From: Marinihelvus sp036351115
GTDB lineage: Bacteria; Pseudomonadota; Gammaproteobacteria; Xanthomonadales; SZUA-36
Length of the DNA: 64,000 bases
NCBI GenBank assembly: GCA_036351115.1
Contig: JAZBOL010000118.1
Location: 9,081 to 73,080, forward strand
Reading direction: 5' to 3'
Position numbers and translations under genes: made by a program
Shown: piece by piece, positions 50,788-60,024 of the stretch
Layout: each line of letters starts with the position of its first letter
Numbering within the stretch: position 1 is the first letter of the stretch
The notes under the pieces: model-generated
What the model saw: the letters and a program-made list of their open reading frames with translations, nothing else
What the model was told of the DNA's origin: nothing
Databases searched by the model: none

Positions 50788-51452
50788 AAATCACCCGAAT
50801 CAACTGGATCAGTCTCCTGTTCCTGGCCGGCATGTTCGGCCTGGCCGCCTGGTACTACCCGACCTTGCCTGATCCCATGCCGTCTCACTGGAACGCCGCC
50901 GGCGAAGTGGACGACTGGATGCCCAAACCCTGGGGCGTGTTCATCCTCCCCCTCGTGGCCCTGGGCCTGTGGATCATCTTCGCGGTGCTGCCCCTGATTT
51001 CTCCGAAGGGATTTCGCCTCGAACCGGCGCGCCGGGCCTACGACATCATCTGGTTCGTGATGGTGCTGTTCATGGGCGTGGTTCAGCTCATGACCTACCT
51101 GGAAGCCCTCGGGCAGGGCGGTCCGGGTGTCGAACGGATCGTTCCCCTGATGACCGGCGGGCTGTTCATCCTCATCGGCAACTACCTGGGCAAGTTTCCG
51201 CGCAACTTTTTCGTGGGCATCCGGACACCCTGGACCCTGGCCAGCGAGCAGGTCTGGAACCGGACCCATCGGCTGGGCGCCTGGGTGTTCATGCTGGCGG
51301 GCGTGCTGCTGGCGATTTCCTCCTTCTTCCCCAACGCCATGCCGCTCTTCATCGGCGTGGTGCTGGTGACGGCCCTGGTGCCCGTGCTGTACTCCCTCTG
51401 GCTGTACCGGCGCCTGCACGGCTTCGAGGCGGAACCGGAGGACGGCCCCTAG
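50784..51452 (+). CDS. SdpI/DUF1648-family membrane protein
   Basis: A 222-residue protein with six membrane segments. It has the DUF1648 N-terminal motif (LPDPMPSHWNAAGEVDDW, residues about 28-45) and the SdpI domain (GNYLGKFPRNFFVGIRTPW, then WNRTHRLGAWVFMLAG). SdpI protects Bacillus from the SdpC killing peptide and acts as its signal receptor. Pairing with an SdpR-like repressor matches that module, but no sdpABC toxin genes are visible here, so the role in this organism is open. The GTG start is coupled to the regulator. Confidence 0.88.
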   Translation: MKITRINWISLLFLAGMFGLAAWYYPTLPDPMPSHWNAAGEVDDWMPKPWGVFILPLVALGLWIIFAVLPLISPKGFRLEPARRAYDIIWFVMVLFMGVVQLMTYLEALGQGGPGVERIVPLMTGGLFILIGNYLGKFPRNFFVGIRTPWTLASEQVWNRTHRLGAWVFMLAGVLLAISSFFPNAMPLFIGVVLVTALVPVLYSLWLYRRLHGFEAEPEDGP

Positions 51453-51541
51453 CCCGGCCCGTTGCTGCCGGCCCGTCTTGCGCCTCCCGCTTACGGCGGC
51501 TAGGCTGGCGGGTCGATGGGCGATAGCCGGCGGATACTGAT

Positions 51542-52273
51542 TTGAAAACCTTCTTGTCCTGGCTGTACCAGGTCTACGCCTGGCTGTTCCTGATTCCCTT
51601 CGCATTCCTGTGGTCCTTTCTCTGCGGATGGCTGGCGATGATCACGGCCATGCTGATTTCCCAGCGTTTCGCCTCGCAACGCGTGGGCGGCGTCTGGGCG
51701 CGGGTGATCGGCTACCTGACCCCCATGTTCGTAAGCCGCGAGGGCCTGGAGCACATCGACCCGAAGCAGACCTATGTCGTGGTCTGCAACCACGTCAGCC
51801 AGTACGACATCCTGCTGGTTTACGGCTGGCTGGGCATCGATCTGCGCTGGGTGATGAAACAGGAGCTTCGCAAGCTGCCCGGCCTGGGCGCAGGCTGCGA
51901 GAAGGTGGGGCATATTTTCGTTGACCGCTCCAATCCGGAAGCGGCGAGGGCGGCGATCAACGAAGCGCTGGAACGCATTGGCGACGGTGTCGGTATCCTG
52001 TTTTTTCCCGAGGGAACGCGCAGCCGGGACGGACGCCTGCAGCCCTTCAAGAAGGGCGCGTTTCGCATGGCCGTGGAGCAGGGCTTGCCCGTACTGCCCC
52101 TGACCCTGCTCGGCACCGGTGACATCCTGCCCAAGGGAACCCTGTTCGTGACACCGGGGCGCGCGAAGATCGTGGTCCATGAAGCCATCAACCCCGCAGG
52201 TCACGACGCGCGGTCGCTCATGGAAGCCTCGAGAGCCGCGATCGCCTCGGCGCTGCCGCCGGAACTGCGTTGA
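51542..52273 (+). CDS. plsC: 1-acyl-sn-glycerol-3-phosphate acyltransferase
   Basis: PlsC makes phosphatidic acid from lysophosphatidic acid at the inner membrane. The 243-residue protein has an N-terminal membrane anchor (residues 12-40), the catalytic H84-x4-D89 motif (NHVSQYD) and the substrate motif FPEGTRSRDG (about residues 155-164). The start is a TTG at 51542 with only a weak ribosome site. The stop overlaps the rhomboid start by four bases. Several PlsC paralogues exist in many genomes, so this may be a secondary acyltransferase. Confidence 0.9.
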   Translation: MKTFLSWLYQVYAWLFLIPFAFLWSFLCGWLAMITAMLISQRFASQRVGGVWARVIGYLTPMFVSREGLEHIDPKQTYVVVCNHVSQYDILLVYGWLGIDLRWVMKQELRKLPGLGAGCEKVGHIFVDRSNPEAARAAINEALERIGDGVGILFFPEGTRSRDGRLQPFKKGAFRMAVEQGLPVLPLTLLGTGDILPKGTLFVTPGRAKIVVHEAINPAGHDARSLMEASRAAIASALPPELR

Positions 52274-53031
52274 TCCAGCTGCACCGGCCCGATCCGGAGT
52301 ACACGTCCTCGCCCCGGGCGGCGAAGAACTTCGCCCTGGCGTTTCGCCTGGCGCTGGCGCTGACGGCGCTGATCAGCTTCGTCTGGATCAGCGACGCCTA
52401 CCTGGACCTGCGACTGACACGCTACGGGCTGCGCCCCCGGGACCTCGAAGGCCTGCTCGGCCTGGTGACGGCGCCCCTGCTGCATGCCAACTTCGAGCAC
52501 CTGTTCAGCAATCTGCTGCCGCTGATCATCAGCCTGACGGCCGTGCTGTATCTCTATCCAAACACGGCCCTGCGCGTGATCCCGATGATCTGGATCGGCT
52601 CAGGCCTGCTGGCCTGGCTGATTGGCCGGCCGAGCATTCACATCGGCGCCAGCGGCTTCGTTTACGGGCTGCTGGCCTTCGTGTTCGTCAGCGGCGTGTT
52701 CCGACGGGATATGCGGTCCGTGGGGGTCTCCCTCGTGGTCTGGTTTCTCTACGGTTCCATGATCTGGGGCGTATTGCCGATCCGGCCGAACATGTCCTGG
52801 GAACTGCACCTCGCCGGCGCGGTGCTCGGCGTCGGCCTGGCCTTCGTGTTTCGCGACTGGGACCGGGTGCCGATCAAGCGCTACGACTGGGAAGACGACG
52901 ACAGCGTTCCCGACTGGTTTCCGGAGCCGTCGGAACGCGGCGAGGACGCCCGCTTCAGCGACGAGGGCGGCATCACCCGGCGCGAGGAGGAACCAACCGG
53001 CGACGCCCGTGACCGGAAGCGGCTGCCGTGA
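52270..53031 (+). CDS. Rhomboid-family intramembrane serine protease
   Basis: A 253-residue protein with six membrane helices and the rhomboid active site: S128 in GASGFVYG (helix 4), H180 in SWELHLAGAVLG (helix 6) and N81 in HANFEHLFSN (helix 2). The C-terminal 55 residues are soluble and very acidic. It would cut membrane-spanning substrates within the bilayer; the substrate is unknown. The TTG start at 52270 overlaps the plsC stop, and the next gene overlaps its own stop. Confidence 0.9.
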   Translation: MIQLHRPDPEYTSSPRAAKNFALAFRLALALTALISFVWISDAYLDLRLTRYGLRPRDLEGLLGLVTAPLLHANFEHLFSNLLPLIISLTAVLYLYPNTALRVIPMIWIGSGLLAWLIGRPSIHIGASGFVYGLLAFVFVSGVFRRDMRSVGVSLVVWFLYGSMIWGVLPIRPNMSWELHLAGAVLGVGLAFVFRDWDRVPIKRYDWEDDDSVPDWFPEPSERGEDARFSDEGGITRREEEPTGDARDRKRLP

Positions 53032-54074
53032 AAAGACTCCTGGGCCTGTTCGGGATCGTGTTGCTCGCCCTGGCGGCACTCGCGGCGGCCTTGCCTGCCC
53101 GGGTCGTGGTGGAGCGATCCATCACCGTCGGCCGGCCGGCGTCGACCGTGTTCACCCTGTTCAACGGTCTGGTCTCCTGGTCGGCGTGGTCACCCTGGGT
53201 GCTCCGAGACCCATCCGTGGCAATGACCCGTTCCGGACCGGAACGCGGACCGGGTTTGCGTCTCGCGTGGTCCGGAGATCCGGGCAAGTCGGGACTGGGC
53301 GCCCTCGAAATTCTCGACAGTTCGCCGTCCGAGCGCGTGCAGCTGCGTCTTCGCCAGGGCGGGCAGCAGGAGGCCTTGCTGGAATACGAGATCGAGGGCG
53401 ATGCCCTGGGCAGTCAGGTTACCTGGATCTACGAGGCCGATAGCACCGCGGGCAAGGGTTTTGCCGGACGTATCGTCGGACGCTACTACGGCTGGTTCCT
53501 CGCCCGCTGGGTGGCCGCGGATTTCGAGCTCGGGTTGCAACGCTTCAAGGCCGTCGCCGAAAGCTTGCCCGCCGCCGATTTCTCGCAGGCCGAGATCACC
53601 CGGGTCGAGGCCCGACCACAGCGCGTGGCGCGCGTCACCGGACTGGGCGCGGCGACGCCGGAAAAGGTGGCCGAGGTCCTGGCCGGTGCTTTTGCGGATC
53701 TCTCGGCCTGGGCGGTCGATCACGGCGTCGAATTCCAGGGCCAACCCCTCACCATCGCGGAGCGCCGGGCGGACGGGACGGAAACCTACCAGGCCGCCGT
53801 GCCCGTATCCGTCACCGCCGAGGCGCCGCAGACGGATCGCGTCGGCCTCGGCCAGACGCCCTCGGGCGACGCCGTTTGCGTTCTGCACCGCGGTTCACCG
53901 CTCGAAAGCCTGGGCAGCTACGAGCAGCTGGATGCCTGGGTACGGGCGCACGGCCTGCAGGCCACGGGCGTGAGCTGGGAGCACTACCTCTCGGACCCCG
54001 CCTCCGCGTCGCCCGGAGCTGCCAGCATGGAAATCTGTTCGCTCGTCGCGCCGGCGGCGACGCATGCACGCTGA
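53028..54074 (+). CDS. Membrane-anchored SRPBCC and GyrI-like two-domain protein
   Basis: A 348-residue protein with an N-terminal membrane helix or signal (residues 1-24). A polyketide-cyclase/SRPBCC domain follows (about residues 28-178: VVVERSITVGRPASTVFTLF, then WSAWSPW), then a GyrI-like effector-binding domain (about residues 185-345: RVEARPQRVARVTGLG onward). Both are ligand-binding folds; no enzyme residues are evident. The GTG start overlaps the rhomboid stop, so plsC, rhomboid and this gene form a coupled operon. Function is unknown. Confidence 0.8.
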   Translation: MKRLLGLFGIVLLALAALAAALPARVVVERSITVGRPASTVFTLFNGLVSWSAWSPWVLRDPSVAMTRSGPERGPGLRLAWSGDPGKSGLGALEILDSSPSERVQLRLRQGGQQEALLEYEIEGDALGSQVTWIYEADSTAGKGFAGRIVGRYYGWFLARWVAADFELGLQRFKAVAESLPAADFSQAEITRVEARPQRVARVTGLGAATPEKVAEVLAGAFADLSAWAVDHGVEFQGQPLTIAERRADGTETYQAAVPVSVTAEAPQTDRVGLGQTPSGDAVCVLHRGSPLESLGSYEQLDAWVRAHGLQATGVSWEHYLSDPASASPGAASMEICSLVAPAATHAR

Positions 54075-54079
54075 GCGCG

Positions 54080-55000
54080 TCATTTCGCGGGTTCGTCCGC
54101 CCCCGCCCGGCGTCGGCGGCGCGCCGCGCGGCTTTCCCGGGCGATCACGAACAGGCCCGAGGCGATGATGATGGCGGCGCCGAACCACGTGCGCTGGTCC
54201 GGCAACTCGCCCCAGATCCACCAGCCGTAAAGCACCGCCCAGACCATGGCCGTGTAATCCAGGGGCGCGATCACCCCGGCGGAGGCGCGCCGGAACGCCG
54301 CGACGAGCGCGACCTGGCCGAGGGTGCCGGTGACGCCGAGCACGAGGAGCCAGGGCCAGTGTTCCGCGGCGAGGGGAACCCACTGGCCCGGTACGAGCAC
54401 CGCTCCGAAGGTGCCGCAGAGCGCAGTGAACCAGAAGGCGATGGTCAGGCTGTGCTCCTCGCGACCGAGGGCGCGCACCATGAGCGCAACGACCGCGTAG
54501 CAGGCCACGGCGACCAGGGCCATGACCGAACCCCGGGAGAGCAGGGCGTCGGTACCGGGCTGGAGCACCACCAGCACGCCCAGGAAGCCGACCGCACAGG
54601 CGCCGAGCCGCAAAGGGCCGGCCGGTTCCTTCATCACCGGGCCGGACAGGATCGCCATGATCAGCGGGGCCGCGAAGAAGATCGCGTAGGCGTCCGCCAG
54701 CGGCAGTTCCCGGAAGGCTTCGCCGACGGCCCACAGCATCAGCAGCCCCAGGGCCGCCCGGGCGACGTGGGCGCGCAGGTGCCGGGTGCGGAACAGGCGG
54801 CGATTCATAACCACGATCCAGAGGGCGAACAGGGGGGCCGAGATGGCGCAGCGAAGCACGGCCACCTGCAGGCTCGGGTAGTGGGTCACCAGGACCTTGA
54901 TGGCGACGTCCATGGTGGACAGCAGGAAGACGCCCCACAGCATCCAGGCGACGGCGTGCAGGGCGTTCTGCGGAACGGCTGCGGTCCCGGAATGCTTCAC
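54080..55000 (-). CDS. EamA-family (DMT) transporter
   Basis: A 306-residue membrane protein with ten predicted helices in two EamA repeats. The marks are VLRCAISAPLFALWIV in the first repeat, and AAPLIMAILSGPVMKEPAG plus DYTAMVWAVLYGWWIWGE at the repeat ends. These proteins export amino acids or other small metabolites; the substrate cannot be told. The GTG at 55000 is chosen because it overlaps the aat stop (GTGA); a longer frame would overlap aat by 60 bases. Confidence 0.88.
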   Translation of the reverse strand: MKHSGTAAVPQNALHAVAWMLWGVFLLSTMDVAIKVLVTHYPSLQVAVLRCAISAPLFALWIVVMNRRLFRTRHLRAHVARAALGLLMLWAVGEAFRELPLADAYAIFFAAPLIMAILSGPVMKEPAGPLRLGACAVGFLGVLVVLQPGTDALLSRGSVMALVAVACYAVVALMVRALGREEHSLTIAFWFTALCGTFGAVLVPGQWVPLAAEHWPWLLVLGVTGTLGQVALVAAFRRASAGVIAPLDYTAMVWAVLYGWWIWGELPDQRTWFGAAIIIASGLFVIARESRAARRRRRAGADEPAK

Positions 55001-55701
55001 GTCTGCTGCAAGGCTTCGCGGAACCGGCGGGTCCAGGGTCCAGTGATGCCCGGCTGGCGGCACAGCTCGTCAACCCGTGCCGTGAACGTCTCACGGTCCA
55101 TCATGATGGCGCCCTGTCGCAGCAGATGTTCGCTGGCGACCTGGCCGTCGATCCACGGATAGCCCCAATGCTGCAGCACCTCACCCAGCCTGACGAGGAT
55201 AACCTTGCTGGCGTTGCTGACCCCACTGAACATCGATTCGCCGAAGAACATGCGGCCGATGCTCACGCCGTAGAGGCCACCGACGAGGTGATCCCCCTGC
55301 CAGGCCTCGATGGAATGGGCGTGGCCCAGTTCGTGGAGGACACCGTAGGCGCGCGCCATGGCCTCGGTGATCCAGGTATCCCCGCGCGTGCGACCGCAGG
55401 AGGCCACCACGGCATCGAACGCCGTATCGGCGGTGAGGGTGAAAGGTTCCTGGCGCAGGAGCCGTTCCAGGCGGCGGCTGCGGTACACGGCGTCCGACGG
55501 GATGACGCAACGGCGGGCGGGACTCCACCAGAGGATGGGGTCGCCCTCGGAGAACCAGGGGAAGATCCCCTGGCGATAGGCATTCAGGAGCCGGGTGGGC
55601 GACAGGTCGCCGCCCCAGGCGAGCAAGCCGTCCGGTTCGTCCAGGGCGAACGCCACGGGCGGGAAAGGATCCCCTGGGGCGTCGCCCAGTCGGGGGATCA
55701 C
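54997..55701 (-). CDS. aat: Leucyl/phenylalanyl-tRNA--protein transferase
   Basis: Aat adds Leu or Phe to proteins with N-terminal Arg or Lys, marking them for ClpAPS degradation. The 234-residue protein shows GLLAWGGDLSPTRLLNAYRQGIFPW (residues 25-49), WWSPARRCVI, GRTRGDTWITEAM and GVSIGRMFFGESMFS, all hallmark segments. Length is typical. It is coupled to the EamA gene and follows trxB by 42 bases on the same strand, where in E. coli trxB and aat also lie close. Confidence 0.96.
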   Translation of the reverse strand: MIPRLGDAPGDPFPPVAFALDEPDGLLAWGGDLSPTRLLNAYRQGIFPWFSEGDPILWWSPARRCVIPSDAVYRSRRLERLLRQEPFTLTADTAFDAVVASCGRTRGDTWITEAMARAYGVLHELGHAHSIEAWQGDHLVGGLYGVSIGRMFFGESMFSGVSNASKVILVRLGEVLQHWGYPWIDGQVASEHLLRQGAIMMDRETFTARVDELCRQPGITGPWTRRFREALQQT

Positions 55702-55743
55702 TCGTCCATCACTCGACCCTGGCCCGCATAAGCGCGCCGGCGA

Positions 55744-56691
55744 CTACTCGTCGAGCCATTTTTCCGCGTCGAGGGCCGCCATGCAGCCGAAGCCGGCCGA
55801 CGTCACCGCCTGGCGGTAGACGTGGTCGGCCACGTCCCCGGCGGCGAAAACACCGGGAATGCTCGTCTGGGTGGCCATGCCGTCGAGGCCGCTCCGGATC
55901 CGGATGTAACCGTCCTTCATCTCCAGCTGATCCTCGAAGATGCCCGTGTTGGGGGTGTGGCCGATGGCGATGAACACCCCGTGCACGTCCAGGGTCTGCA
56001 GGGCGTCATCCTTCACGTTCCTGACGCTGAGCCCGGTGACGCCCGAGTCGTCGCCGAGAACCTCCTCGACCACGTGGTCCCAGAGGAGGGTGACGTTGCC
56101 GTTTTCCGCGCGGTCGAACAGCTTGTCCTGGAGGATCTTTTCCGCGCGCAGGGCGTCGCGGCGGTGCACCACAATTACCTCTTCGCACAGGTTGGACAGG
56201 TACAGGGCCTCTTCCACGGCCGTGTTGCCGCCGCCGACAACGGCCACTTTCTTGCCCCGGTAGAAAAACCCGTCGCAGGTGGCGCAGGCGGACACGCCCT
56301 TGCCCATGAAGGCCTCCTCCGAGGGCAGGCCCAGGTAACGTGCGCTGGCGCCCGTGCTGATGATCAGGGCGTCGCAGCTGTAGGTGCCCGAATCGCCCTC
56401 GAGGATGAAAGGACGCTCTTCCAGCTTCGCCGTGTGGATGTGGTCGTAGATGATTTCCGTGTCGAAACGCTCCGCGTGCCGCTGCATGCGTTCCATGAGC
56501 TCCGGGCCCTGCAGGCCCTCCACGTCGCCGGGCCAGTTGTCCACGTCCGTGGTGATGGTCAGCTGCCCACCGGGCTGGACGCCGGTGACCACGGCCGGAT
56601 CGAGACCGGCGCGCGCCGCGTACACGGCGGCGGTGTAGCCGGAGGGGCCCGATCCGAGGATCAGAAGACGTCGGTGCTGGATGTCGCTCAT
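55744..56691 (-). CDS. trxB: Thioredoxin reductase
   Basis: TrxB reduces thioredoxin with NADPH through FAD. The 315-residue protein has the FAD motif ILGSGPSGYTAAVYAARA (residues 11-28), the redox-active C136-A-T-C139, the NADPH motif VVGGGNTAVEEALYLS and the C-terminal FAD site VFAAGDVADH. I start at the ATG at 56691 (MSDIQHRRLLILGSG); a 27-residue extension is unconserved. It is divergent from ftsK. Confidence 0.97.
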   Translation of the reverse strand: MSDIQHRRLLILGSGPSGYTAAVYAARAGLDPAVVTGVQPGGQLTITTDVDNWPGDVEGLQGPELMERMQRHAERFDTEIIYDHIHTAKLEERPFILEGDSGTYSCDALIISTGASARYLGLPSEEAFMGKGVSACATCDGFFYRGKKVAVVGGGNTAVEEALYLSNLCEEVIVVHRRDALRAEKILQDKLFDRAENGNVTLLWDHVVEEVLGDDSGVTGLSVRNVKDDALQTLDVHGVFIAIGHTPNTGIFEDQLEMKDGYIRIRSGLDGMATQTSIPGVFAAGDVADHVYRQAVTSAGFGCMAALDAEKWLDE

Positions 56692-56692
56692 G

Positions 56693-56698
56693 TATAAT
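56693..56698 (+). promoter_or_regulatory. Possible -10 element for ftsK and nearby palindrome
   Basis: TATAAT at 56693-56698 on the plus strand abuts the trxB start codon and lies 98 bases before the ftsK start. The -35 is weak. A perfect 12-bp palindrome, GGTCCCGGGACC, follows at 56716-56727 in the same divergent gap and could be a protein site. Confidence 0.3.
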
Positions 56699-56795
56699 TC
56701 GCTCCGTTCGCTGTCGGTCCCGGGACCGGGGCGAGGCCGCCGGTAAGACGGCGCCGCCACCTGCCCACGCATCGTTGTTTCGCACAGAGGCTGCG

Positions 56796-59219
56796 ATGGG
56801 TTTCAGGTTAGGGCGGGACCGCAGGATTCAAGGGGACGAGTCTAGCCGATTCGACCTCGTAACCACGACAACCAGAAAAAGATCATCCAGATTGCCCCAA
56901 GCCCGTAAGACAACGCCCCGCACGGCACCGACGGTCCAGCGCCACCTCGTTCGCCGCCTGCAGGAAAGCGCGTTCATCGTGTCCATCCTGCTGGCGGTGT
57001 ACCTGCTGGCCTGCCTGGTGACCTACCACCCCCTCGACCCCGGCCCGTTCCAGCCCGCCGCGTCCGACCAGGTGCACAACATCGGCCGTTTCTTCGGCGC
57101 GTGGCTGGCGCGATTCTTCCTGCTGGGCTTCGGCTATGTGGCCTACCTCGTGCCACCCCTGGTCGTCTACGCCGGCTGGCGCCTTTACAGCGAGAGCGAG
57201 GGTAGCGACGGTGACGGCTGGTTCGACTGGGCCGCCCGCATCAGCGGTCTCGTGCTCTTCCTGCTGGCCACCACGGGCCTGGCGGACCTGCACACGCACC
57301 CCCTGGCGGATGTGATGCCCGCGGACGGCGGGGGGGTCATCGGCGACCTCGTCGCGGAGCCGCTGTCGCGCCTCACGGGCATGCTCGGTTCGACCCTGTT
57401 CCTGCTCGCCTTCATGCTGGTGGGCATCACCCTGTACACGGGCCTGTCCTGGTTCTGGGTCATGGACATGATCGGCAAGTACACCCTGGCCGGGGTGGAC
57501 TGGCTGCTGGAGCGCGTCGCCGGCCTGCGCGACTGGTTCGCCGGCCGCCGCGCCAAGGCGCACCGGGAGGAAGTGCGGAAGGCCGATTCCGTGCGCCGCA
57601 AGACCAAGCCCAAGCCCCGCATCGAGCCGGCGATCCAGGAGGCCCCGGAGCCGCCGAAAAGCCAGCGCGTGGCGAAGGAAAAGCAACAGATCCTGTTCGA
57701 GAACCTGCCGGACGACATGCTGCCACCCCTCGGCGCCCTGGACGATCCGCCGGAACAGGAGGTCAGCTACAGCAAGGAGGCCCTGGAAGCCCTGTCCCGG
57801 CAGGTGGAGCTCAAGCTGGCGGATTTCGGCGTCCAGGTGGACGTGGTCGAGGTGCACCCCGGCCCGGTCATCACGCGTTTCGAGCTTGAACCGGCGGCTG
57901 GGGTCAAATCGGCCCAGATCACCAACCTCTCCAAGGACCTGGCCCGGGGACTCAGCGTCGTCTCCGTCCGCGTGGTGGAGGTCATCCCCGGCAAGTCCAC
58001 CATCGGGCTGGAAATCCCGAACACCAAGAAGCAGATCGTTTACCTGTCGGAAATCCTCAAGTCCGACGTGTACGACAAGTCCAAGTCGGCCCTCACCCTG
58101 GCCCTGGGCAAGACCATCGCGGGACGGCCGCAGGTGGCGGACCTGGCCAAGATGCCGCACCTCCTGGTGGCGGGCACGACCGGCTCCGGCAAGTCCGTGG
58201 CCCTCAACGCCATGATCCTGAGCCTGCTGTACAAGGCCGGCCCGGAAGACGTGCGCCTGGTCATGGTGGATCCGAAGATGCTGGAACTGTCCATCTACGA
58301 GGGCATTCCCCATCTGCTCGCCCCGGTGGTGACGGACATGAAGGAGGCCGCCAACGCCCTGCGCTGGTGCGTGGCGGAAATGGAGCGGCGCTACAAGCTC
58401 ATGGCGTCGCTGGGCGTGCGCAACCTGGCCGGTTTCAACAAGAAGGTCCGCGAGGCGCAGGCGTCCGGGCAGCCCATCGCCGACCCCCTGTACACGGTGA
58501 ACGAGGAGCTGGGGCTGACCGATCCGCCCATGCTCGAGCCGCTGCCCTTCATCGTGGTCATCATCGACGAGCTCGCCGACCTCATGATGATCGTCGGCAA
58601 GAAGATCGACGAGCTCATCGCCCGCCTGGCGCAGAAGGCGCGCGCCTCGGGCATTCACCTGATCCTGGCGACGCAGCGGCCCTCGGTGGACGTGATCACG
58701 GGCCTGATCAAGGCCAATGTTCCCACGCGCATCGCCTTCCAGGTGTCTTCACGGGTGGATTCACGCACGATCCTCGACCAGATGGGCGCCGAGCAGCTCC
58801 TCGGGCACGGTGACATGCTGTACCTGCCGCCGGGTTCCGCGTTGCCGGACCGCGTTCACGGCGCCTTCGTGGACGACCACGAGGTGCACGCGGTGGTGGA
58901 ATATCTCAAGCAGTTCGGGGAACCGGATTACGTGGAAGGTGTCCTCAATGAAACACAGACCACCACCGACGGGATGACCATCAATGCGGCCGGACTGCCC
59001 GAAAGCGCCAACAGCGACCAGGACGAACTCTACGACCAGGCCGTCGCCTGGGTCACGGAATCCCGCCGGGCCTCCATCTCCAGCGTGCAGCGCCAGCTGC
59101 GCATCGGCTACAACCGCGCCGCCCGGCTCATCGAGGAAATGGAAGAGGCCGGCGTGGTCAGCCCGCCGGAGCACAACGGGCAACGGGAAGTGCTTGCACC
59201 GCCGCCGCCCAGGGACTGA
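56796..59219 (+). CDS. ftsK: DNA translocase FtsK
   Basis: FtsK pumps chromosome ends toward XerCD/dif at the division septum. The 807-residue protein has an N-terminal membrane domain with four helices (about residues 55-230) and a short linker, then the beta/alpha motor with Walker A GTTGSGKS near residue 460 and Walker B VVIIDELADLM. The C-terminal gamma winged helix reads KOPS motifs (QAVAWVTESRRASISSVQRQLRIG segment). The long proline/glutamine linker of E. coli FtsK is reduced to about 80 residues, as in Pseudomonas. I start at the ATG at 56796, five bases after an AGAGG site; a TTG 21 bases upstream is possible. Confidence 0.95.
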   Translation: MGFRLGRDRRIQGDESSRFDLVTTTTRKRSSRLPQARKTTPRTAPTVQRHLVRRLQESAFIVSILLAVYLLACLVTYHPLDPGPFQPAASDQVHNIGRFFGAWLARFFLLGFGYVAYLVPPLVVYAGWRLYSESEGSDGDGWFDWAARISGLVLFLLATTGLADLHTHPLADVMPADGGGVIGDLVAEPLSRLTGMLGSTLFLLAFMLVGITLYTGLSWFWVMDMIGKYTLAGVDWLLERVAGLRDWFAGRRAKAHREEVRKADSVRRKTKPKPRIEPAIQEAPEPPKSQRVAKEKQQILFENLPDDMLPPLGALDDPPEQEVSYSKEALEALSRQVELKLADFGVQVDVVEVHPGPVITRFELEPAAGVKSAQITNLSKDLARGLSVVSVRVVEVIPGKSTIGLEIPNTKKQIVYLSEILKSDVYDKSKSALTLALGKTIAGRPQVADLAKMPHLLVAGTTGSGKSVALNAMILSLLYKAGPEDVRLVMVDPKMLELSIYEGIPHLLAPVVTDMKEAANALRWCVAEMERRYKLMASLGVRNLAGFNKKVREAQASGQPIADPLYTVNEELGLTDPPMLEPLPFIVVIIDELADLMMIVGKKIDELIARLAQKARASGIHLILATQRPSVDVITGLIKANVPTRIAFQVSSRVDSRTILDQMGAEQLLGHGDMLYLPPGSALPDRVHGAFVDDHEVHAVVEYLKQFGEPDYVEGVLNETQTTTDGMTINAAGLPESANSDQDELYDQAVAWVTESRRASISSVQRQLRIGYNRAARLIEEMEEAGVVSPPEHNGQREVLAPPPPRD

Positions 59220-59265
59220 CCGGCCCGTGAATCGCCAGCGAACCGCCGGACATGCGGCTGCCGTC

Positions 59266-59946
59266 ATGGGGGCGTCGAACTTCACGCGCTCCCCGACTCG
59301 GTGGGCATGGCTGTTGGGCGCCCTGTTCGGCCTGATGTTCGCGCCGTTCACGGTCCTCGCGGAGGCATCGGCGCCGGCTTCCGGCCGCGCGGCCCTCGAG
59401 TCCTTTACCCGGGACCTGGAACGCTTCGGCGCCGATTTCGAACAGGTCATTATCTCGGCCGATGGCGCCGTGATGGAAGAGGGCGCCGGAGAGGTCTGGA
59501 TGCAGGCCCCGGACCGCTTCCGCTGGTCCTACCTCGGGGAGTTTCCCGAGCTCATCGTCGCCGATGGCGAGCACATCTGGATGTACGACGAGAGCCTGGA
59601 ACAGGTGACGGTGCGGGAGCAGGGCGCGCTCGGCGGCGATTCCCCCCTGCTGGTGATCATGGACCTCTCGACCCTCGACGAACGCTTCACCGTGACCGAA
59701 CTGGGCACGGTGACGGGCATGCACCTCGTCGAACTCGTTTCCCGGGACCCGGAAGCGCAGTTCGAACGCGTGGTGCTCGGTTTCCAGGACGATACGCTCC
59801 AGCGCCTCGTGCTCGAGGACGCCTTCGGCCTGCGCACGGAACTGCGTTTTACCGCGCTGCGTCGCAACCCGAACATTCCTGATGGGCATTTCGACTTCGA
59901 TCCGCCGGACGGGGTGGACCTCATCGGCGACGTGCCGCCTGATTGA
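59266..59946 (+). CDS. lolA: Outer-membrane lipoprotein carrier protein LolA
   Basis: LolA carries lipoproteins across the periplasm from LolCDE to LolB. The 226-residue precursor has a signal peptide (about residues 1-33, WAWLLGALFGLMFAPFTVLAEA) and the family pattern FEQVIISADG, MQAPDRFRWSYLGEFPELIVADGEHIWMYD with the conserved R-x-x-W and YD. The ATG at 59266 gives a normal signal peptide; a GTG at 59227 would add 13 residues. It follows ftsK directly, as in most gammaproteobacteria. Confidence 0.93.
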   Translation: MGASNFTRSPTRWAWLLGALFGLMFAPFTVLAEASAPASGRAALESFTRDLERFGADFEQVIISADGAVMEEGAGEVWMQAPDRFRWSYLGEFPELIVADGEHIWMYDESLEQVTVREQGALGGDSPLLVIMDLSTLDERFTVTELGTVTGMHLVELVSRDPEAQFERVVLGFQDDTLQRLVLEDAFGLRTELRFTALRRNPNIPDGHFDFDPPDGVDLIGDVPPD

Positions 59947-60024
59947 TCAGCCTGGCTGACCGCCTGGGCGAGGGACGGTACAATGCCGCCCTTTCCCCAC
60001 ACCCGATTTGGCACCCGATTCGTC

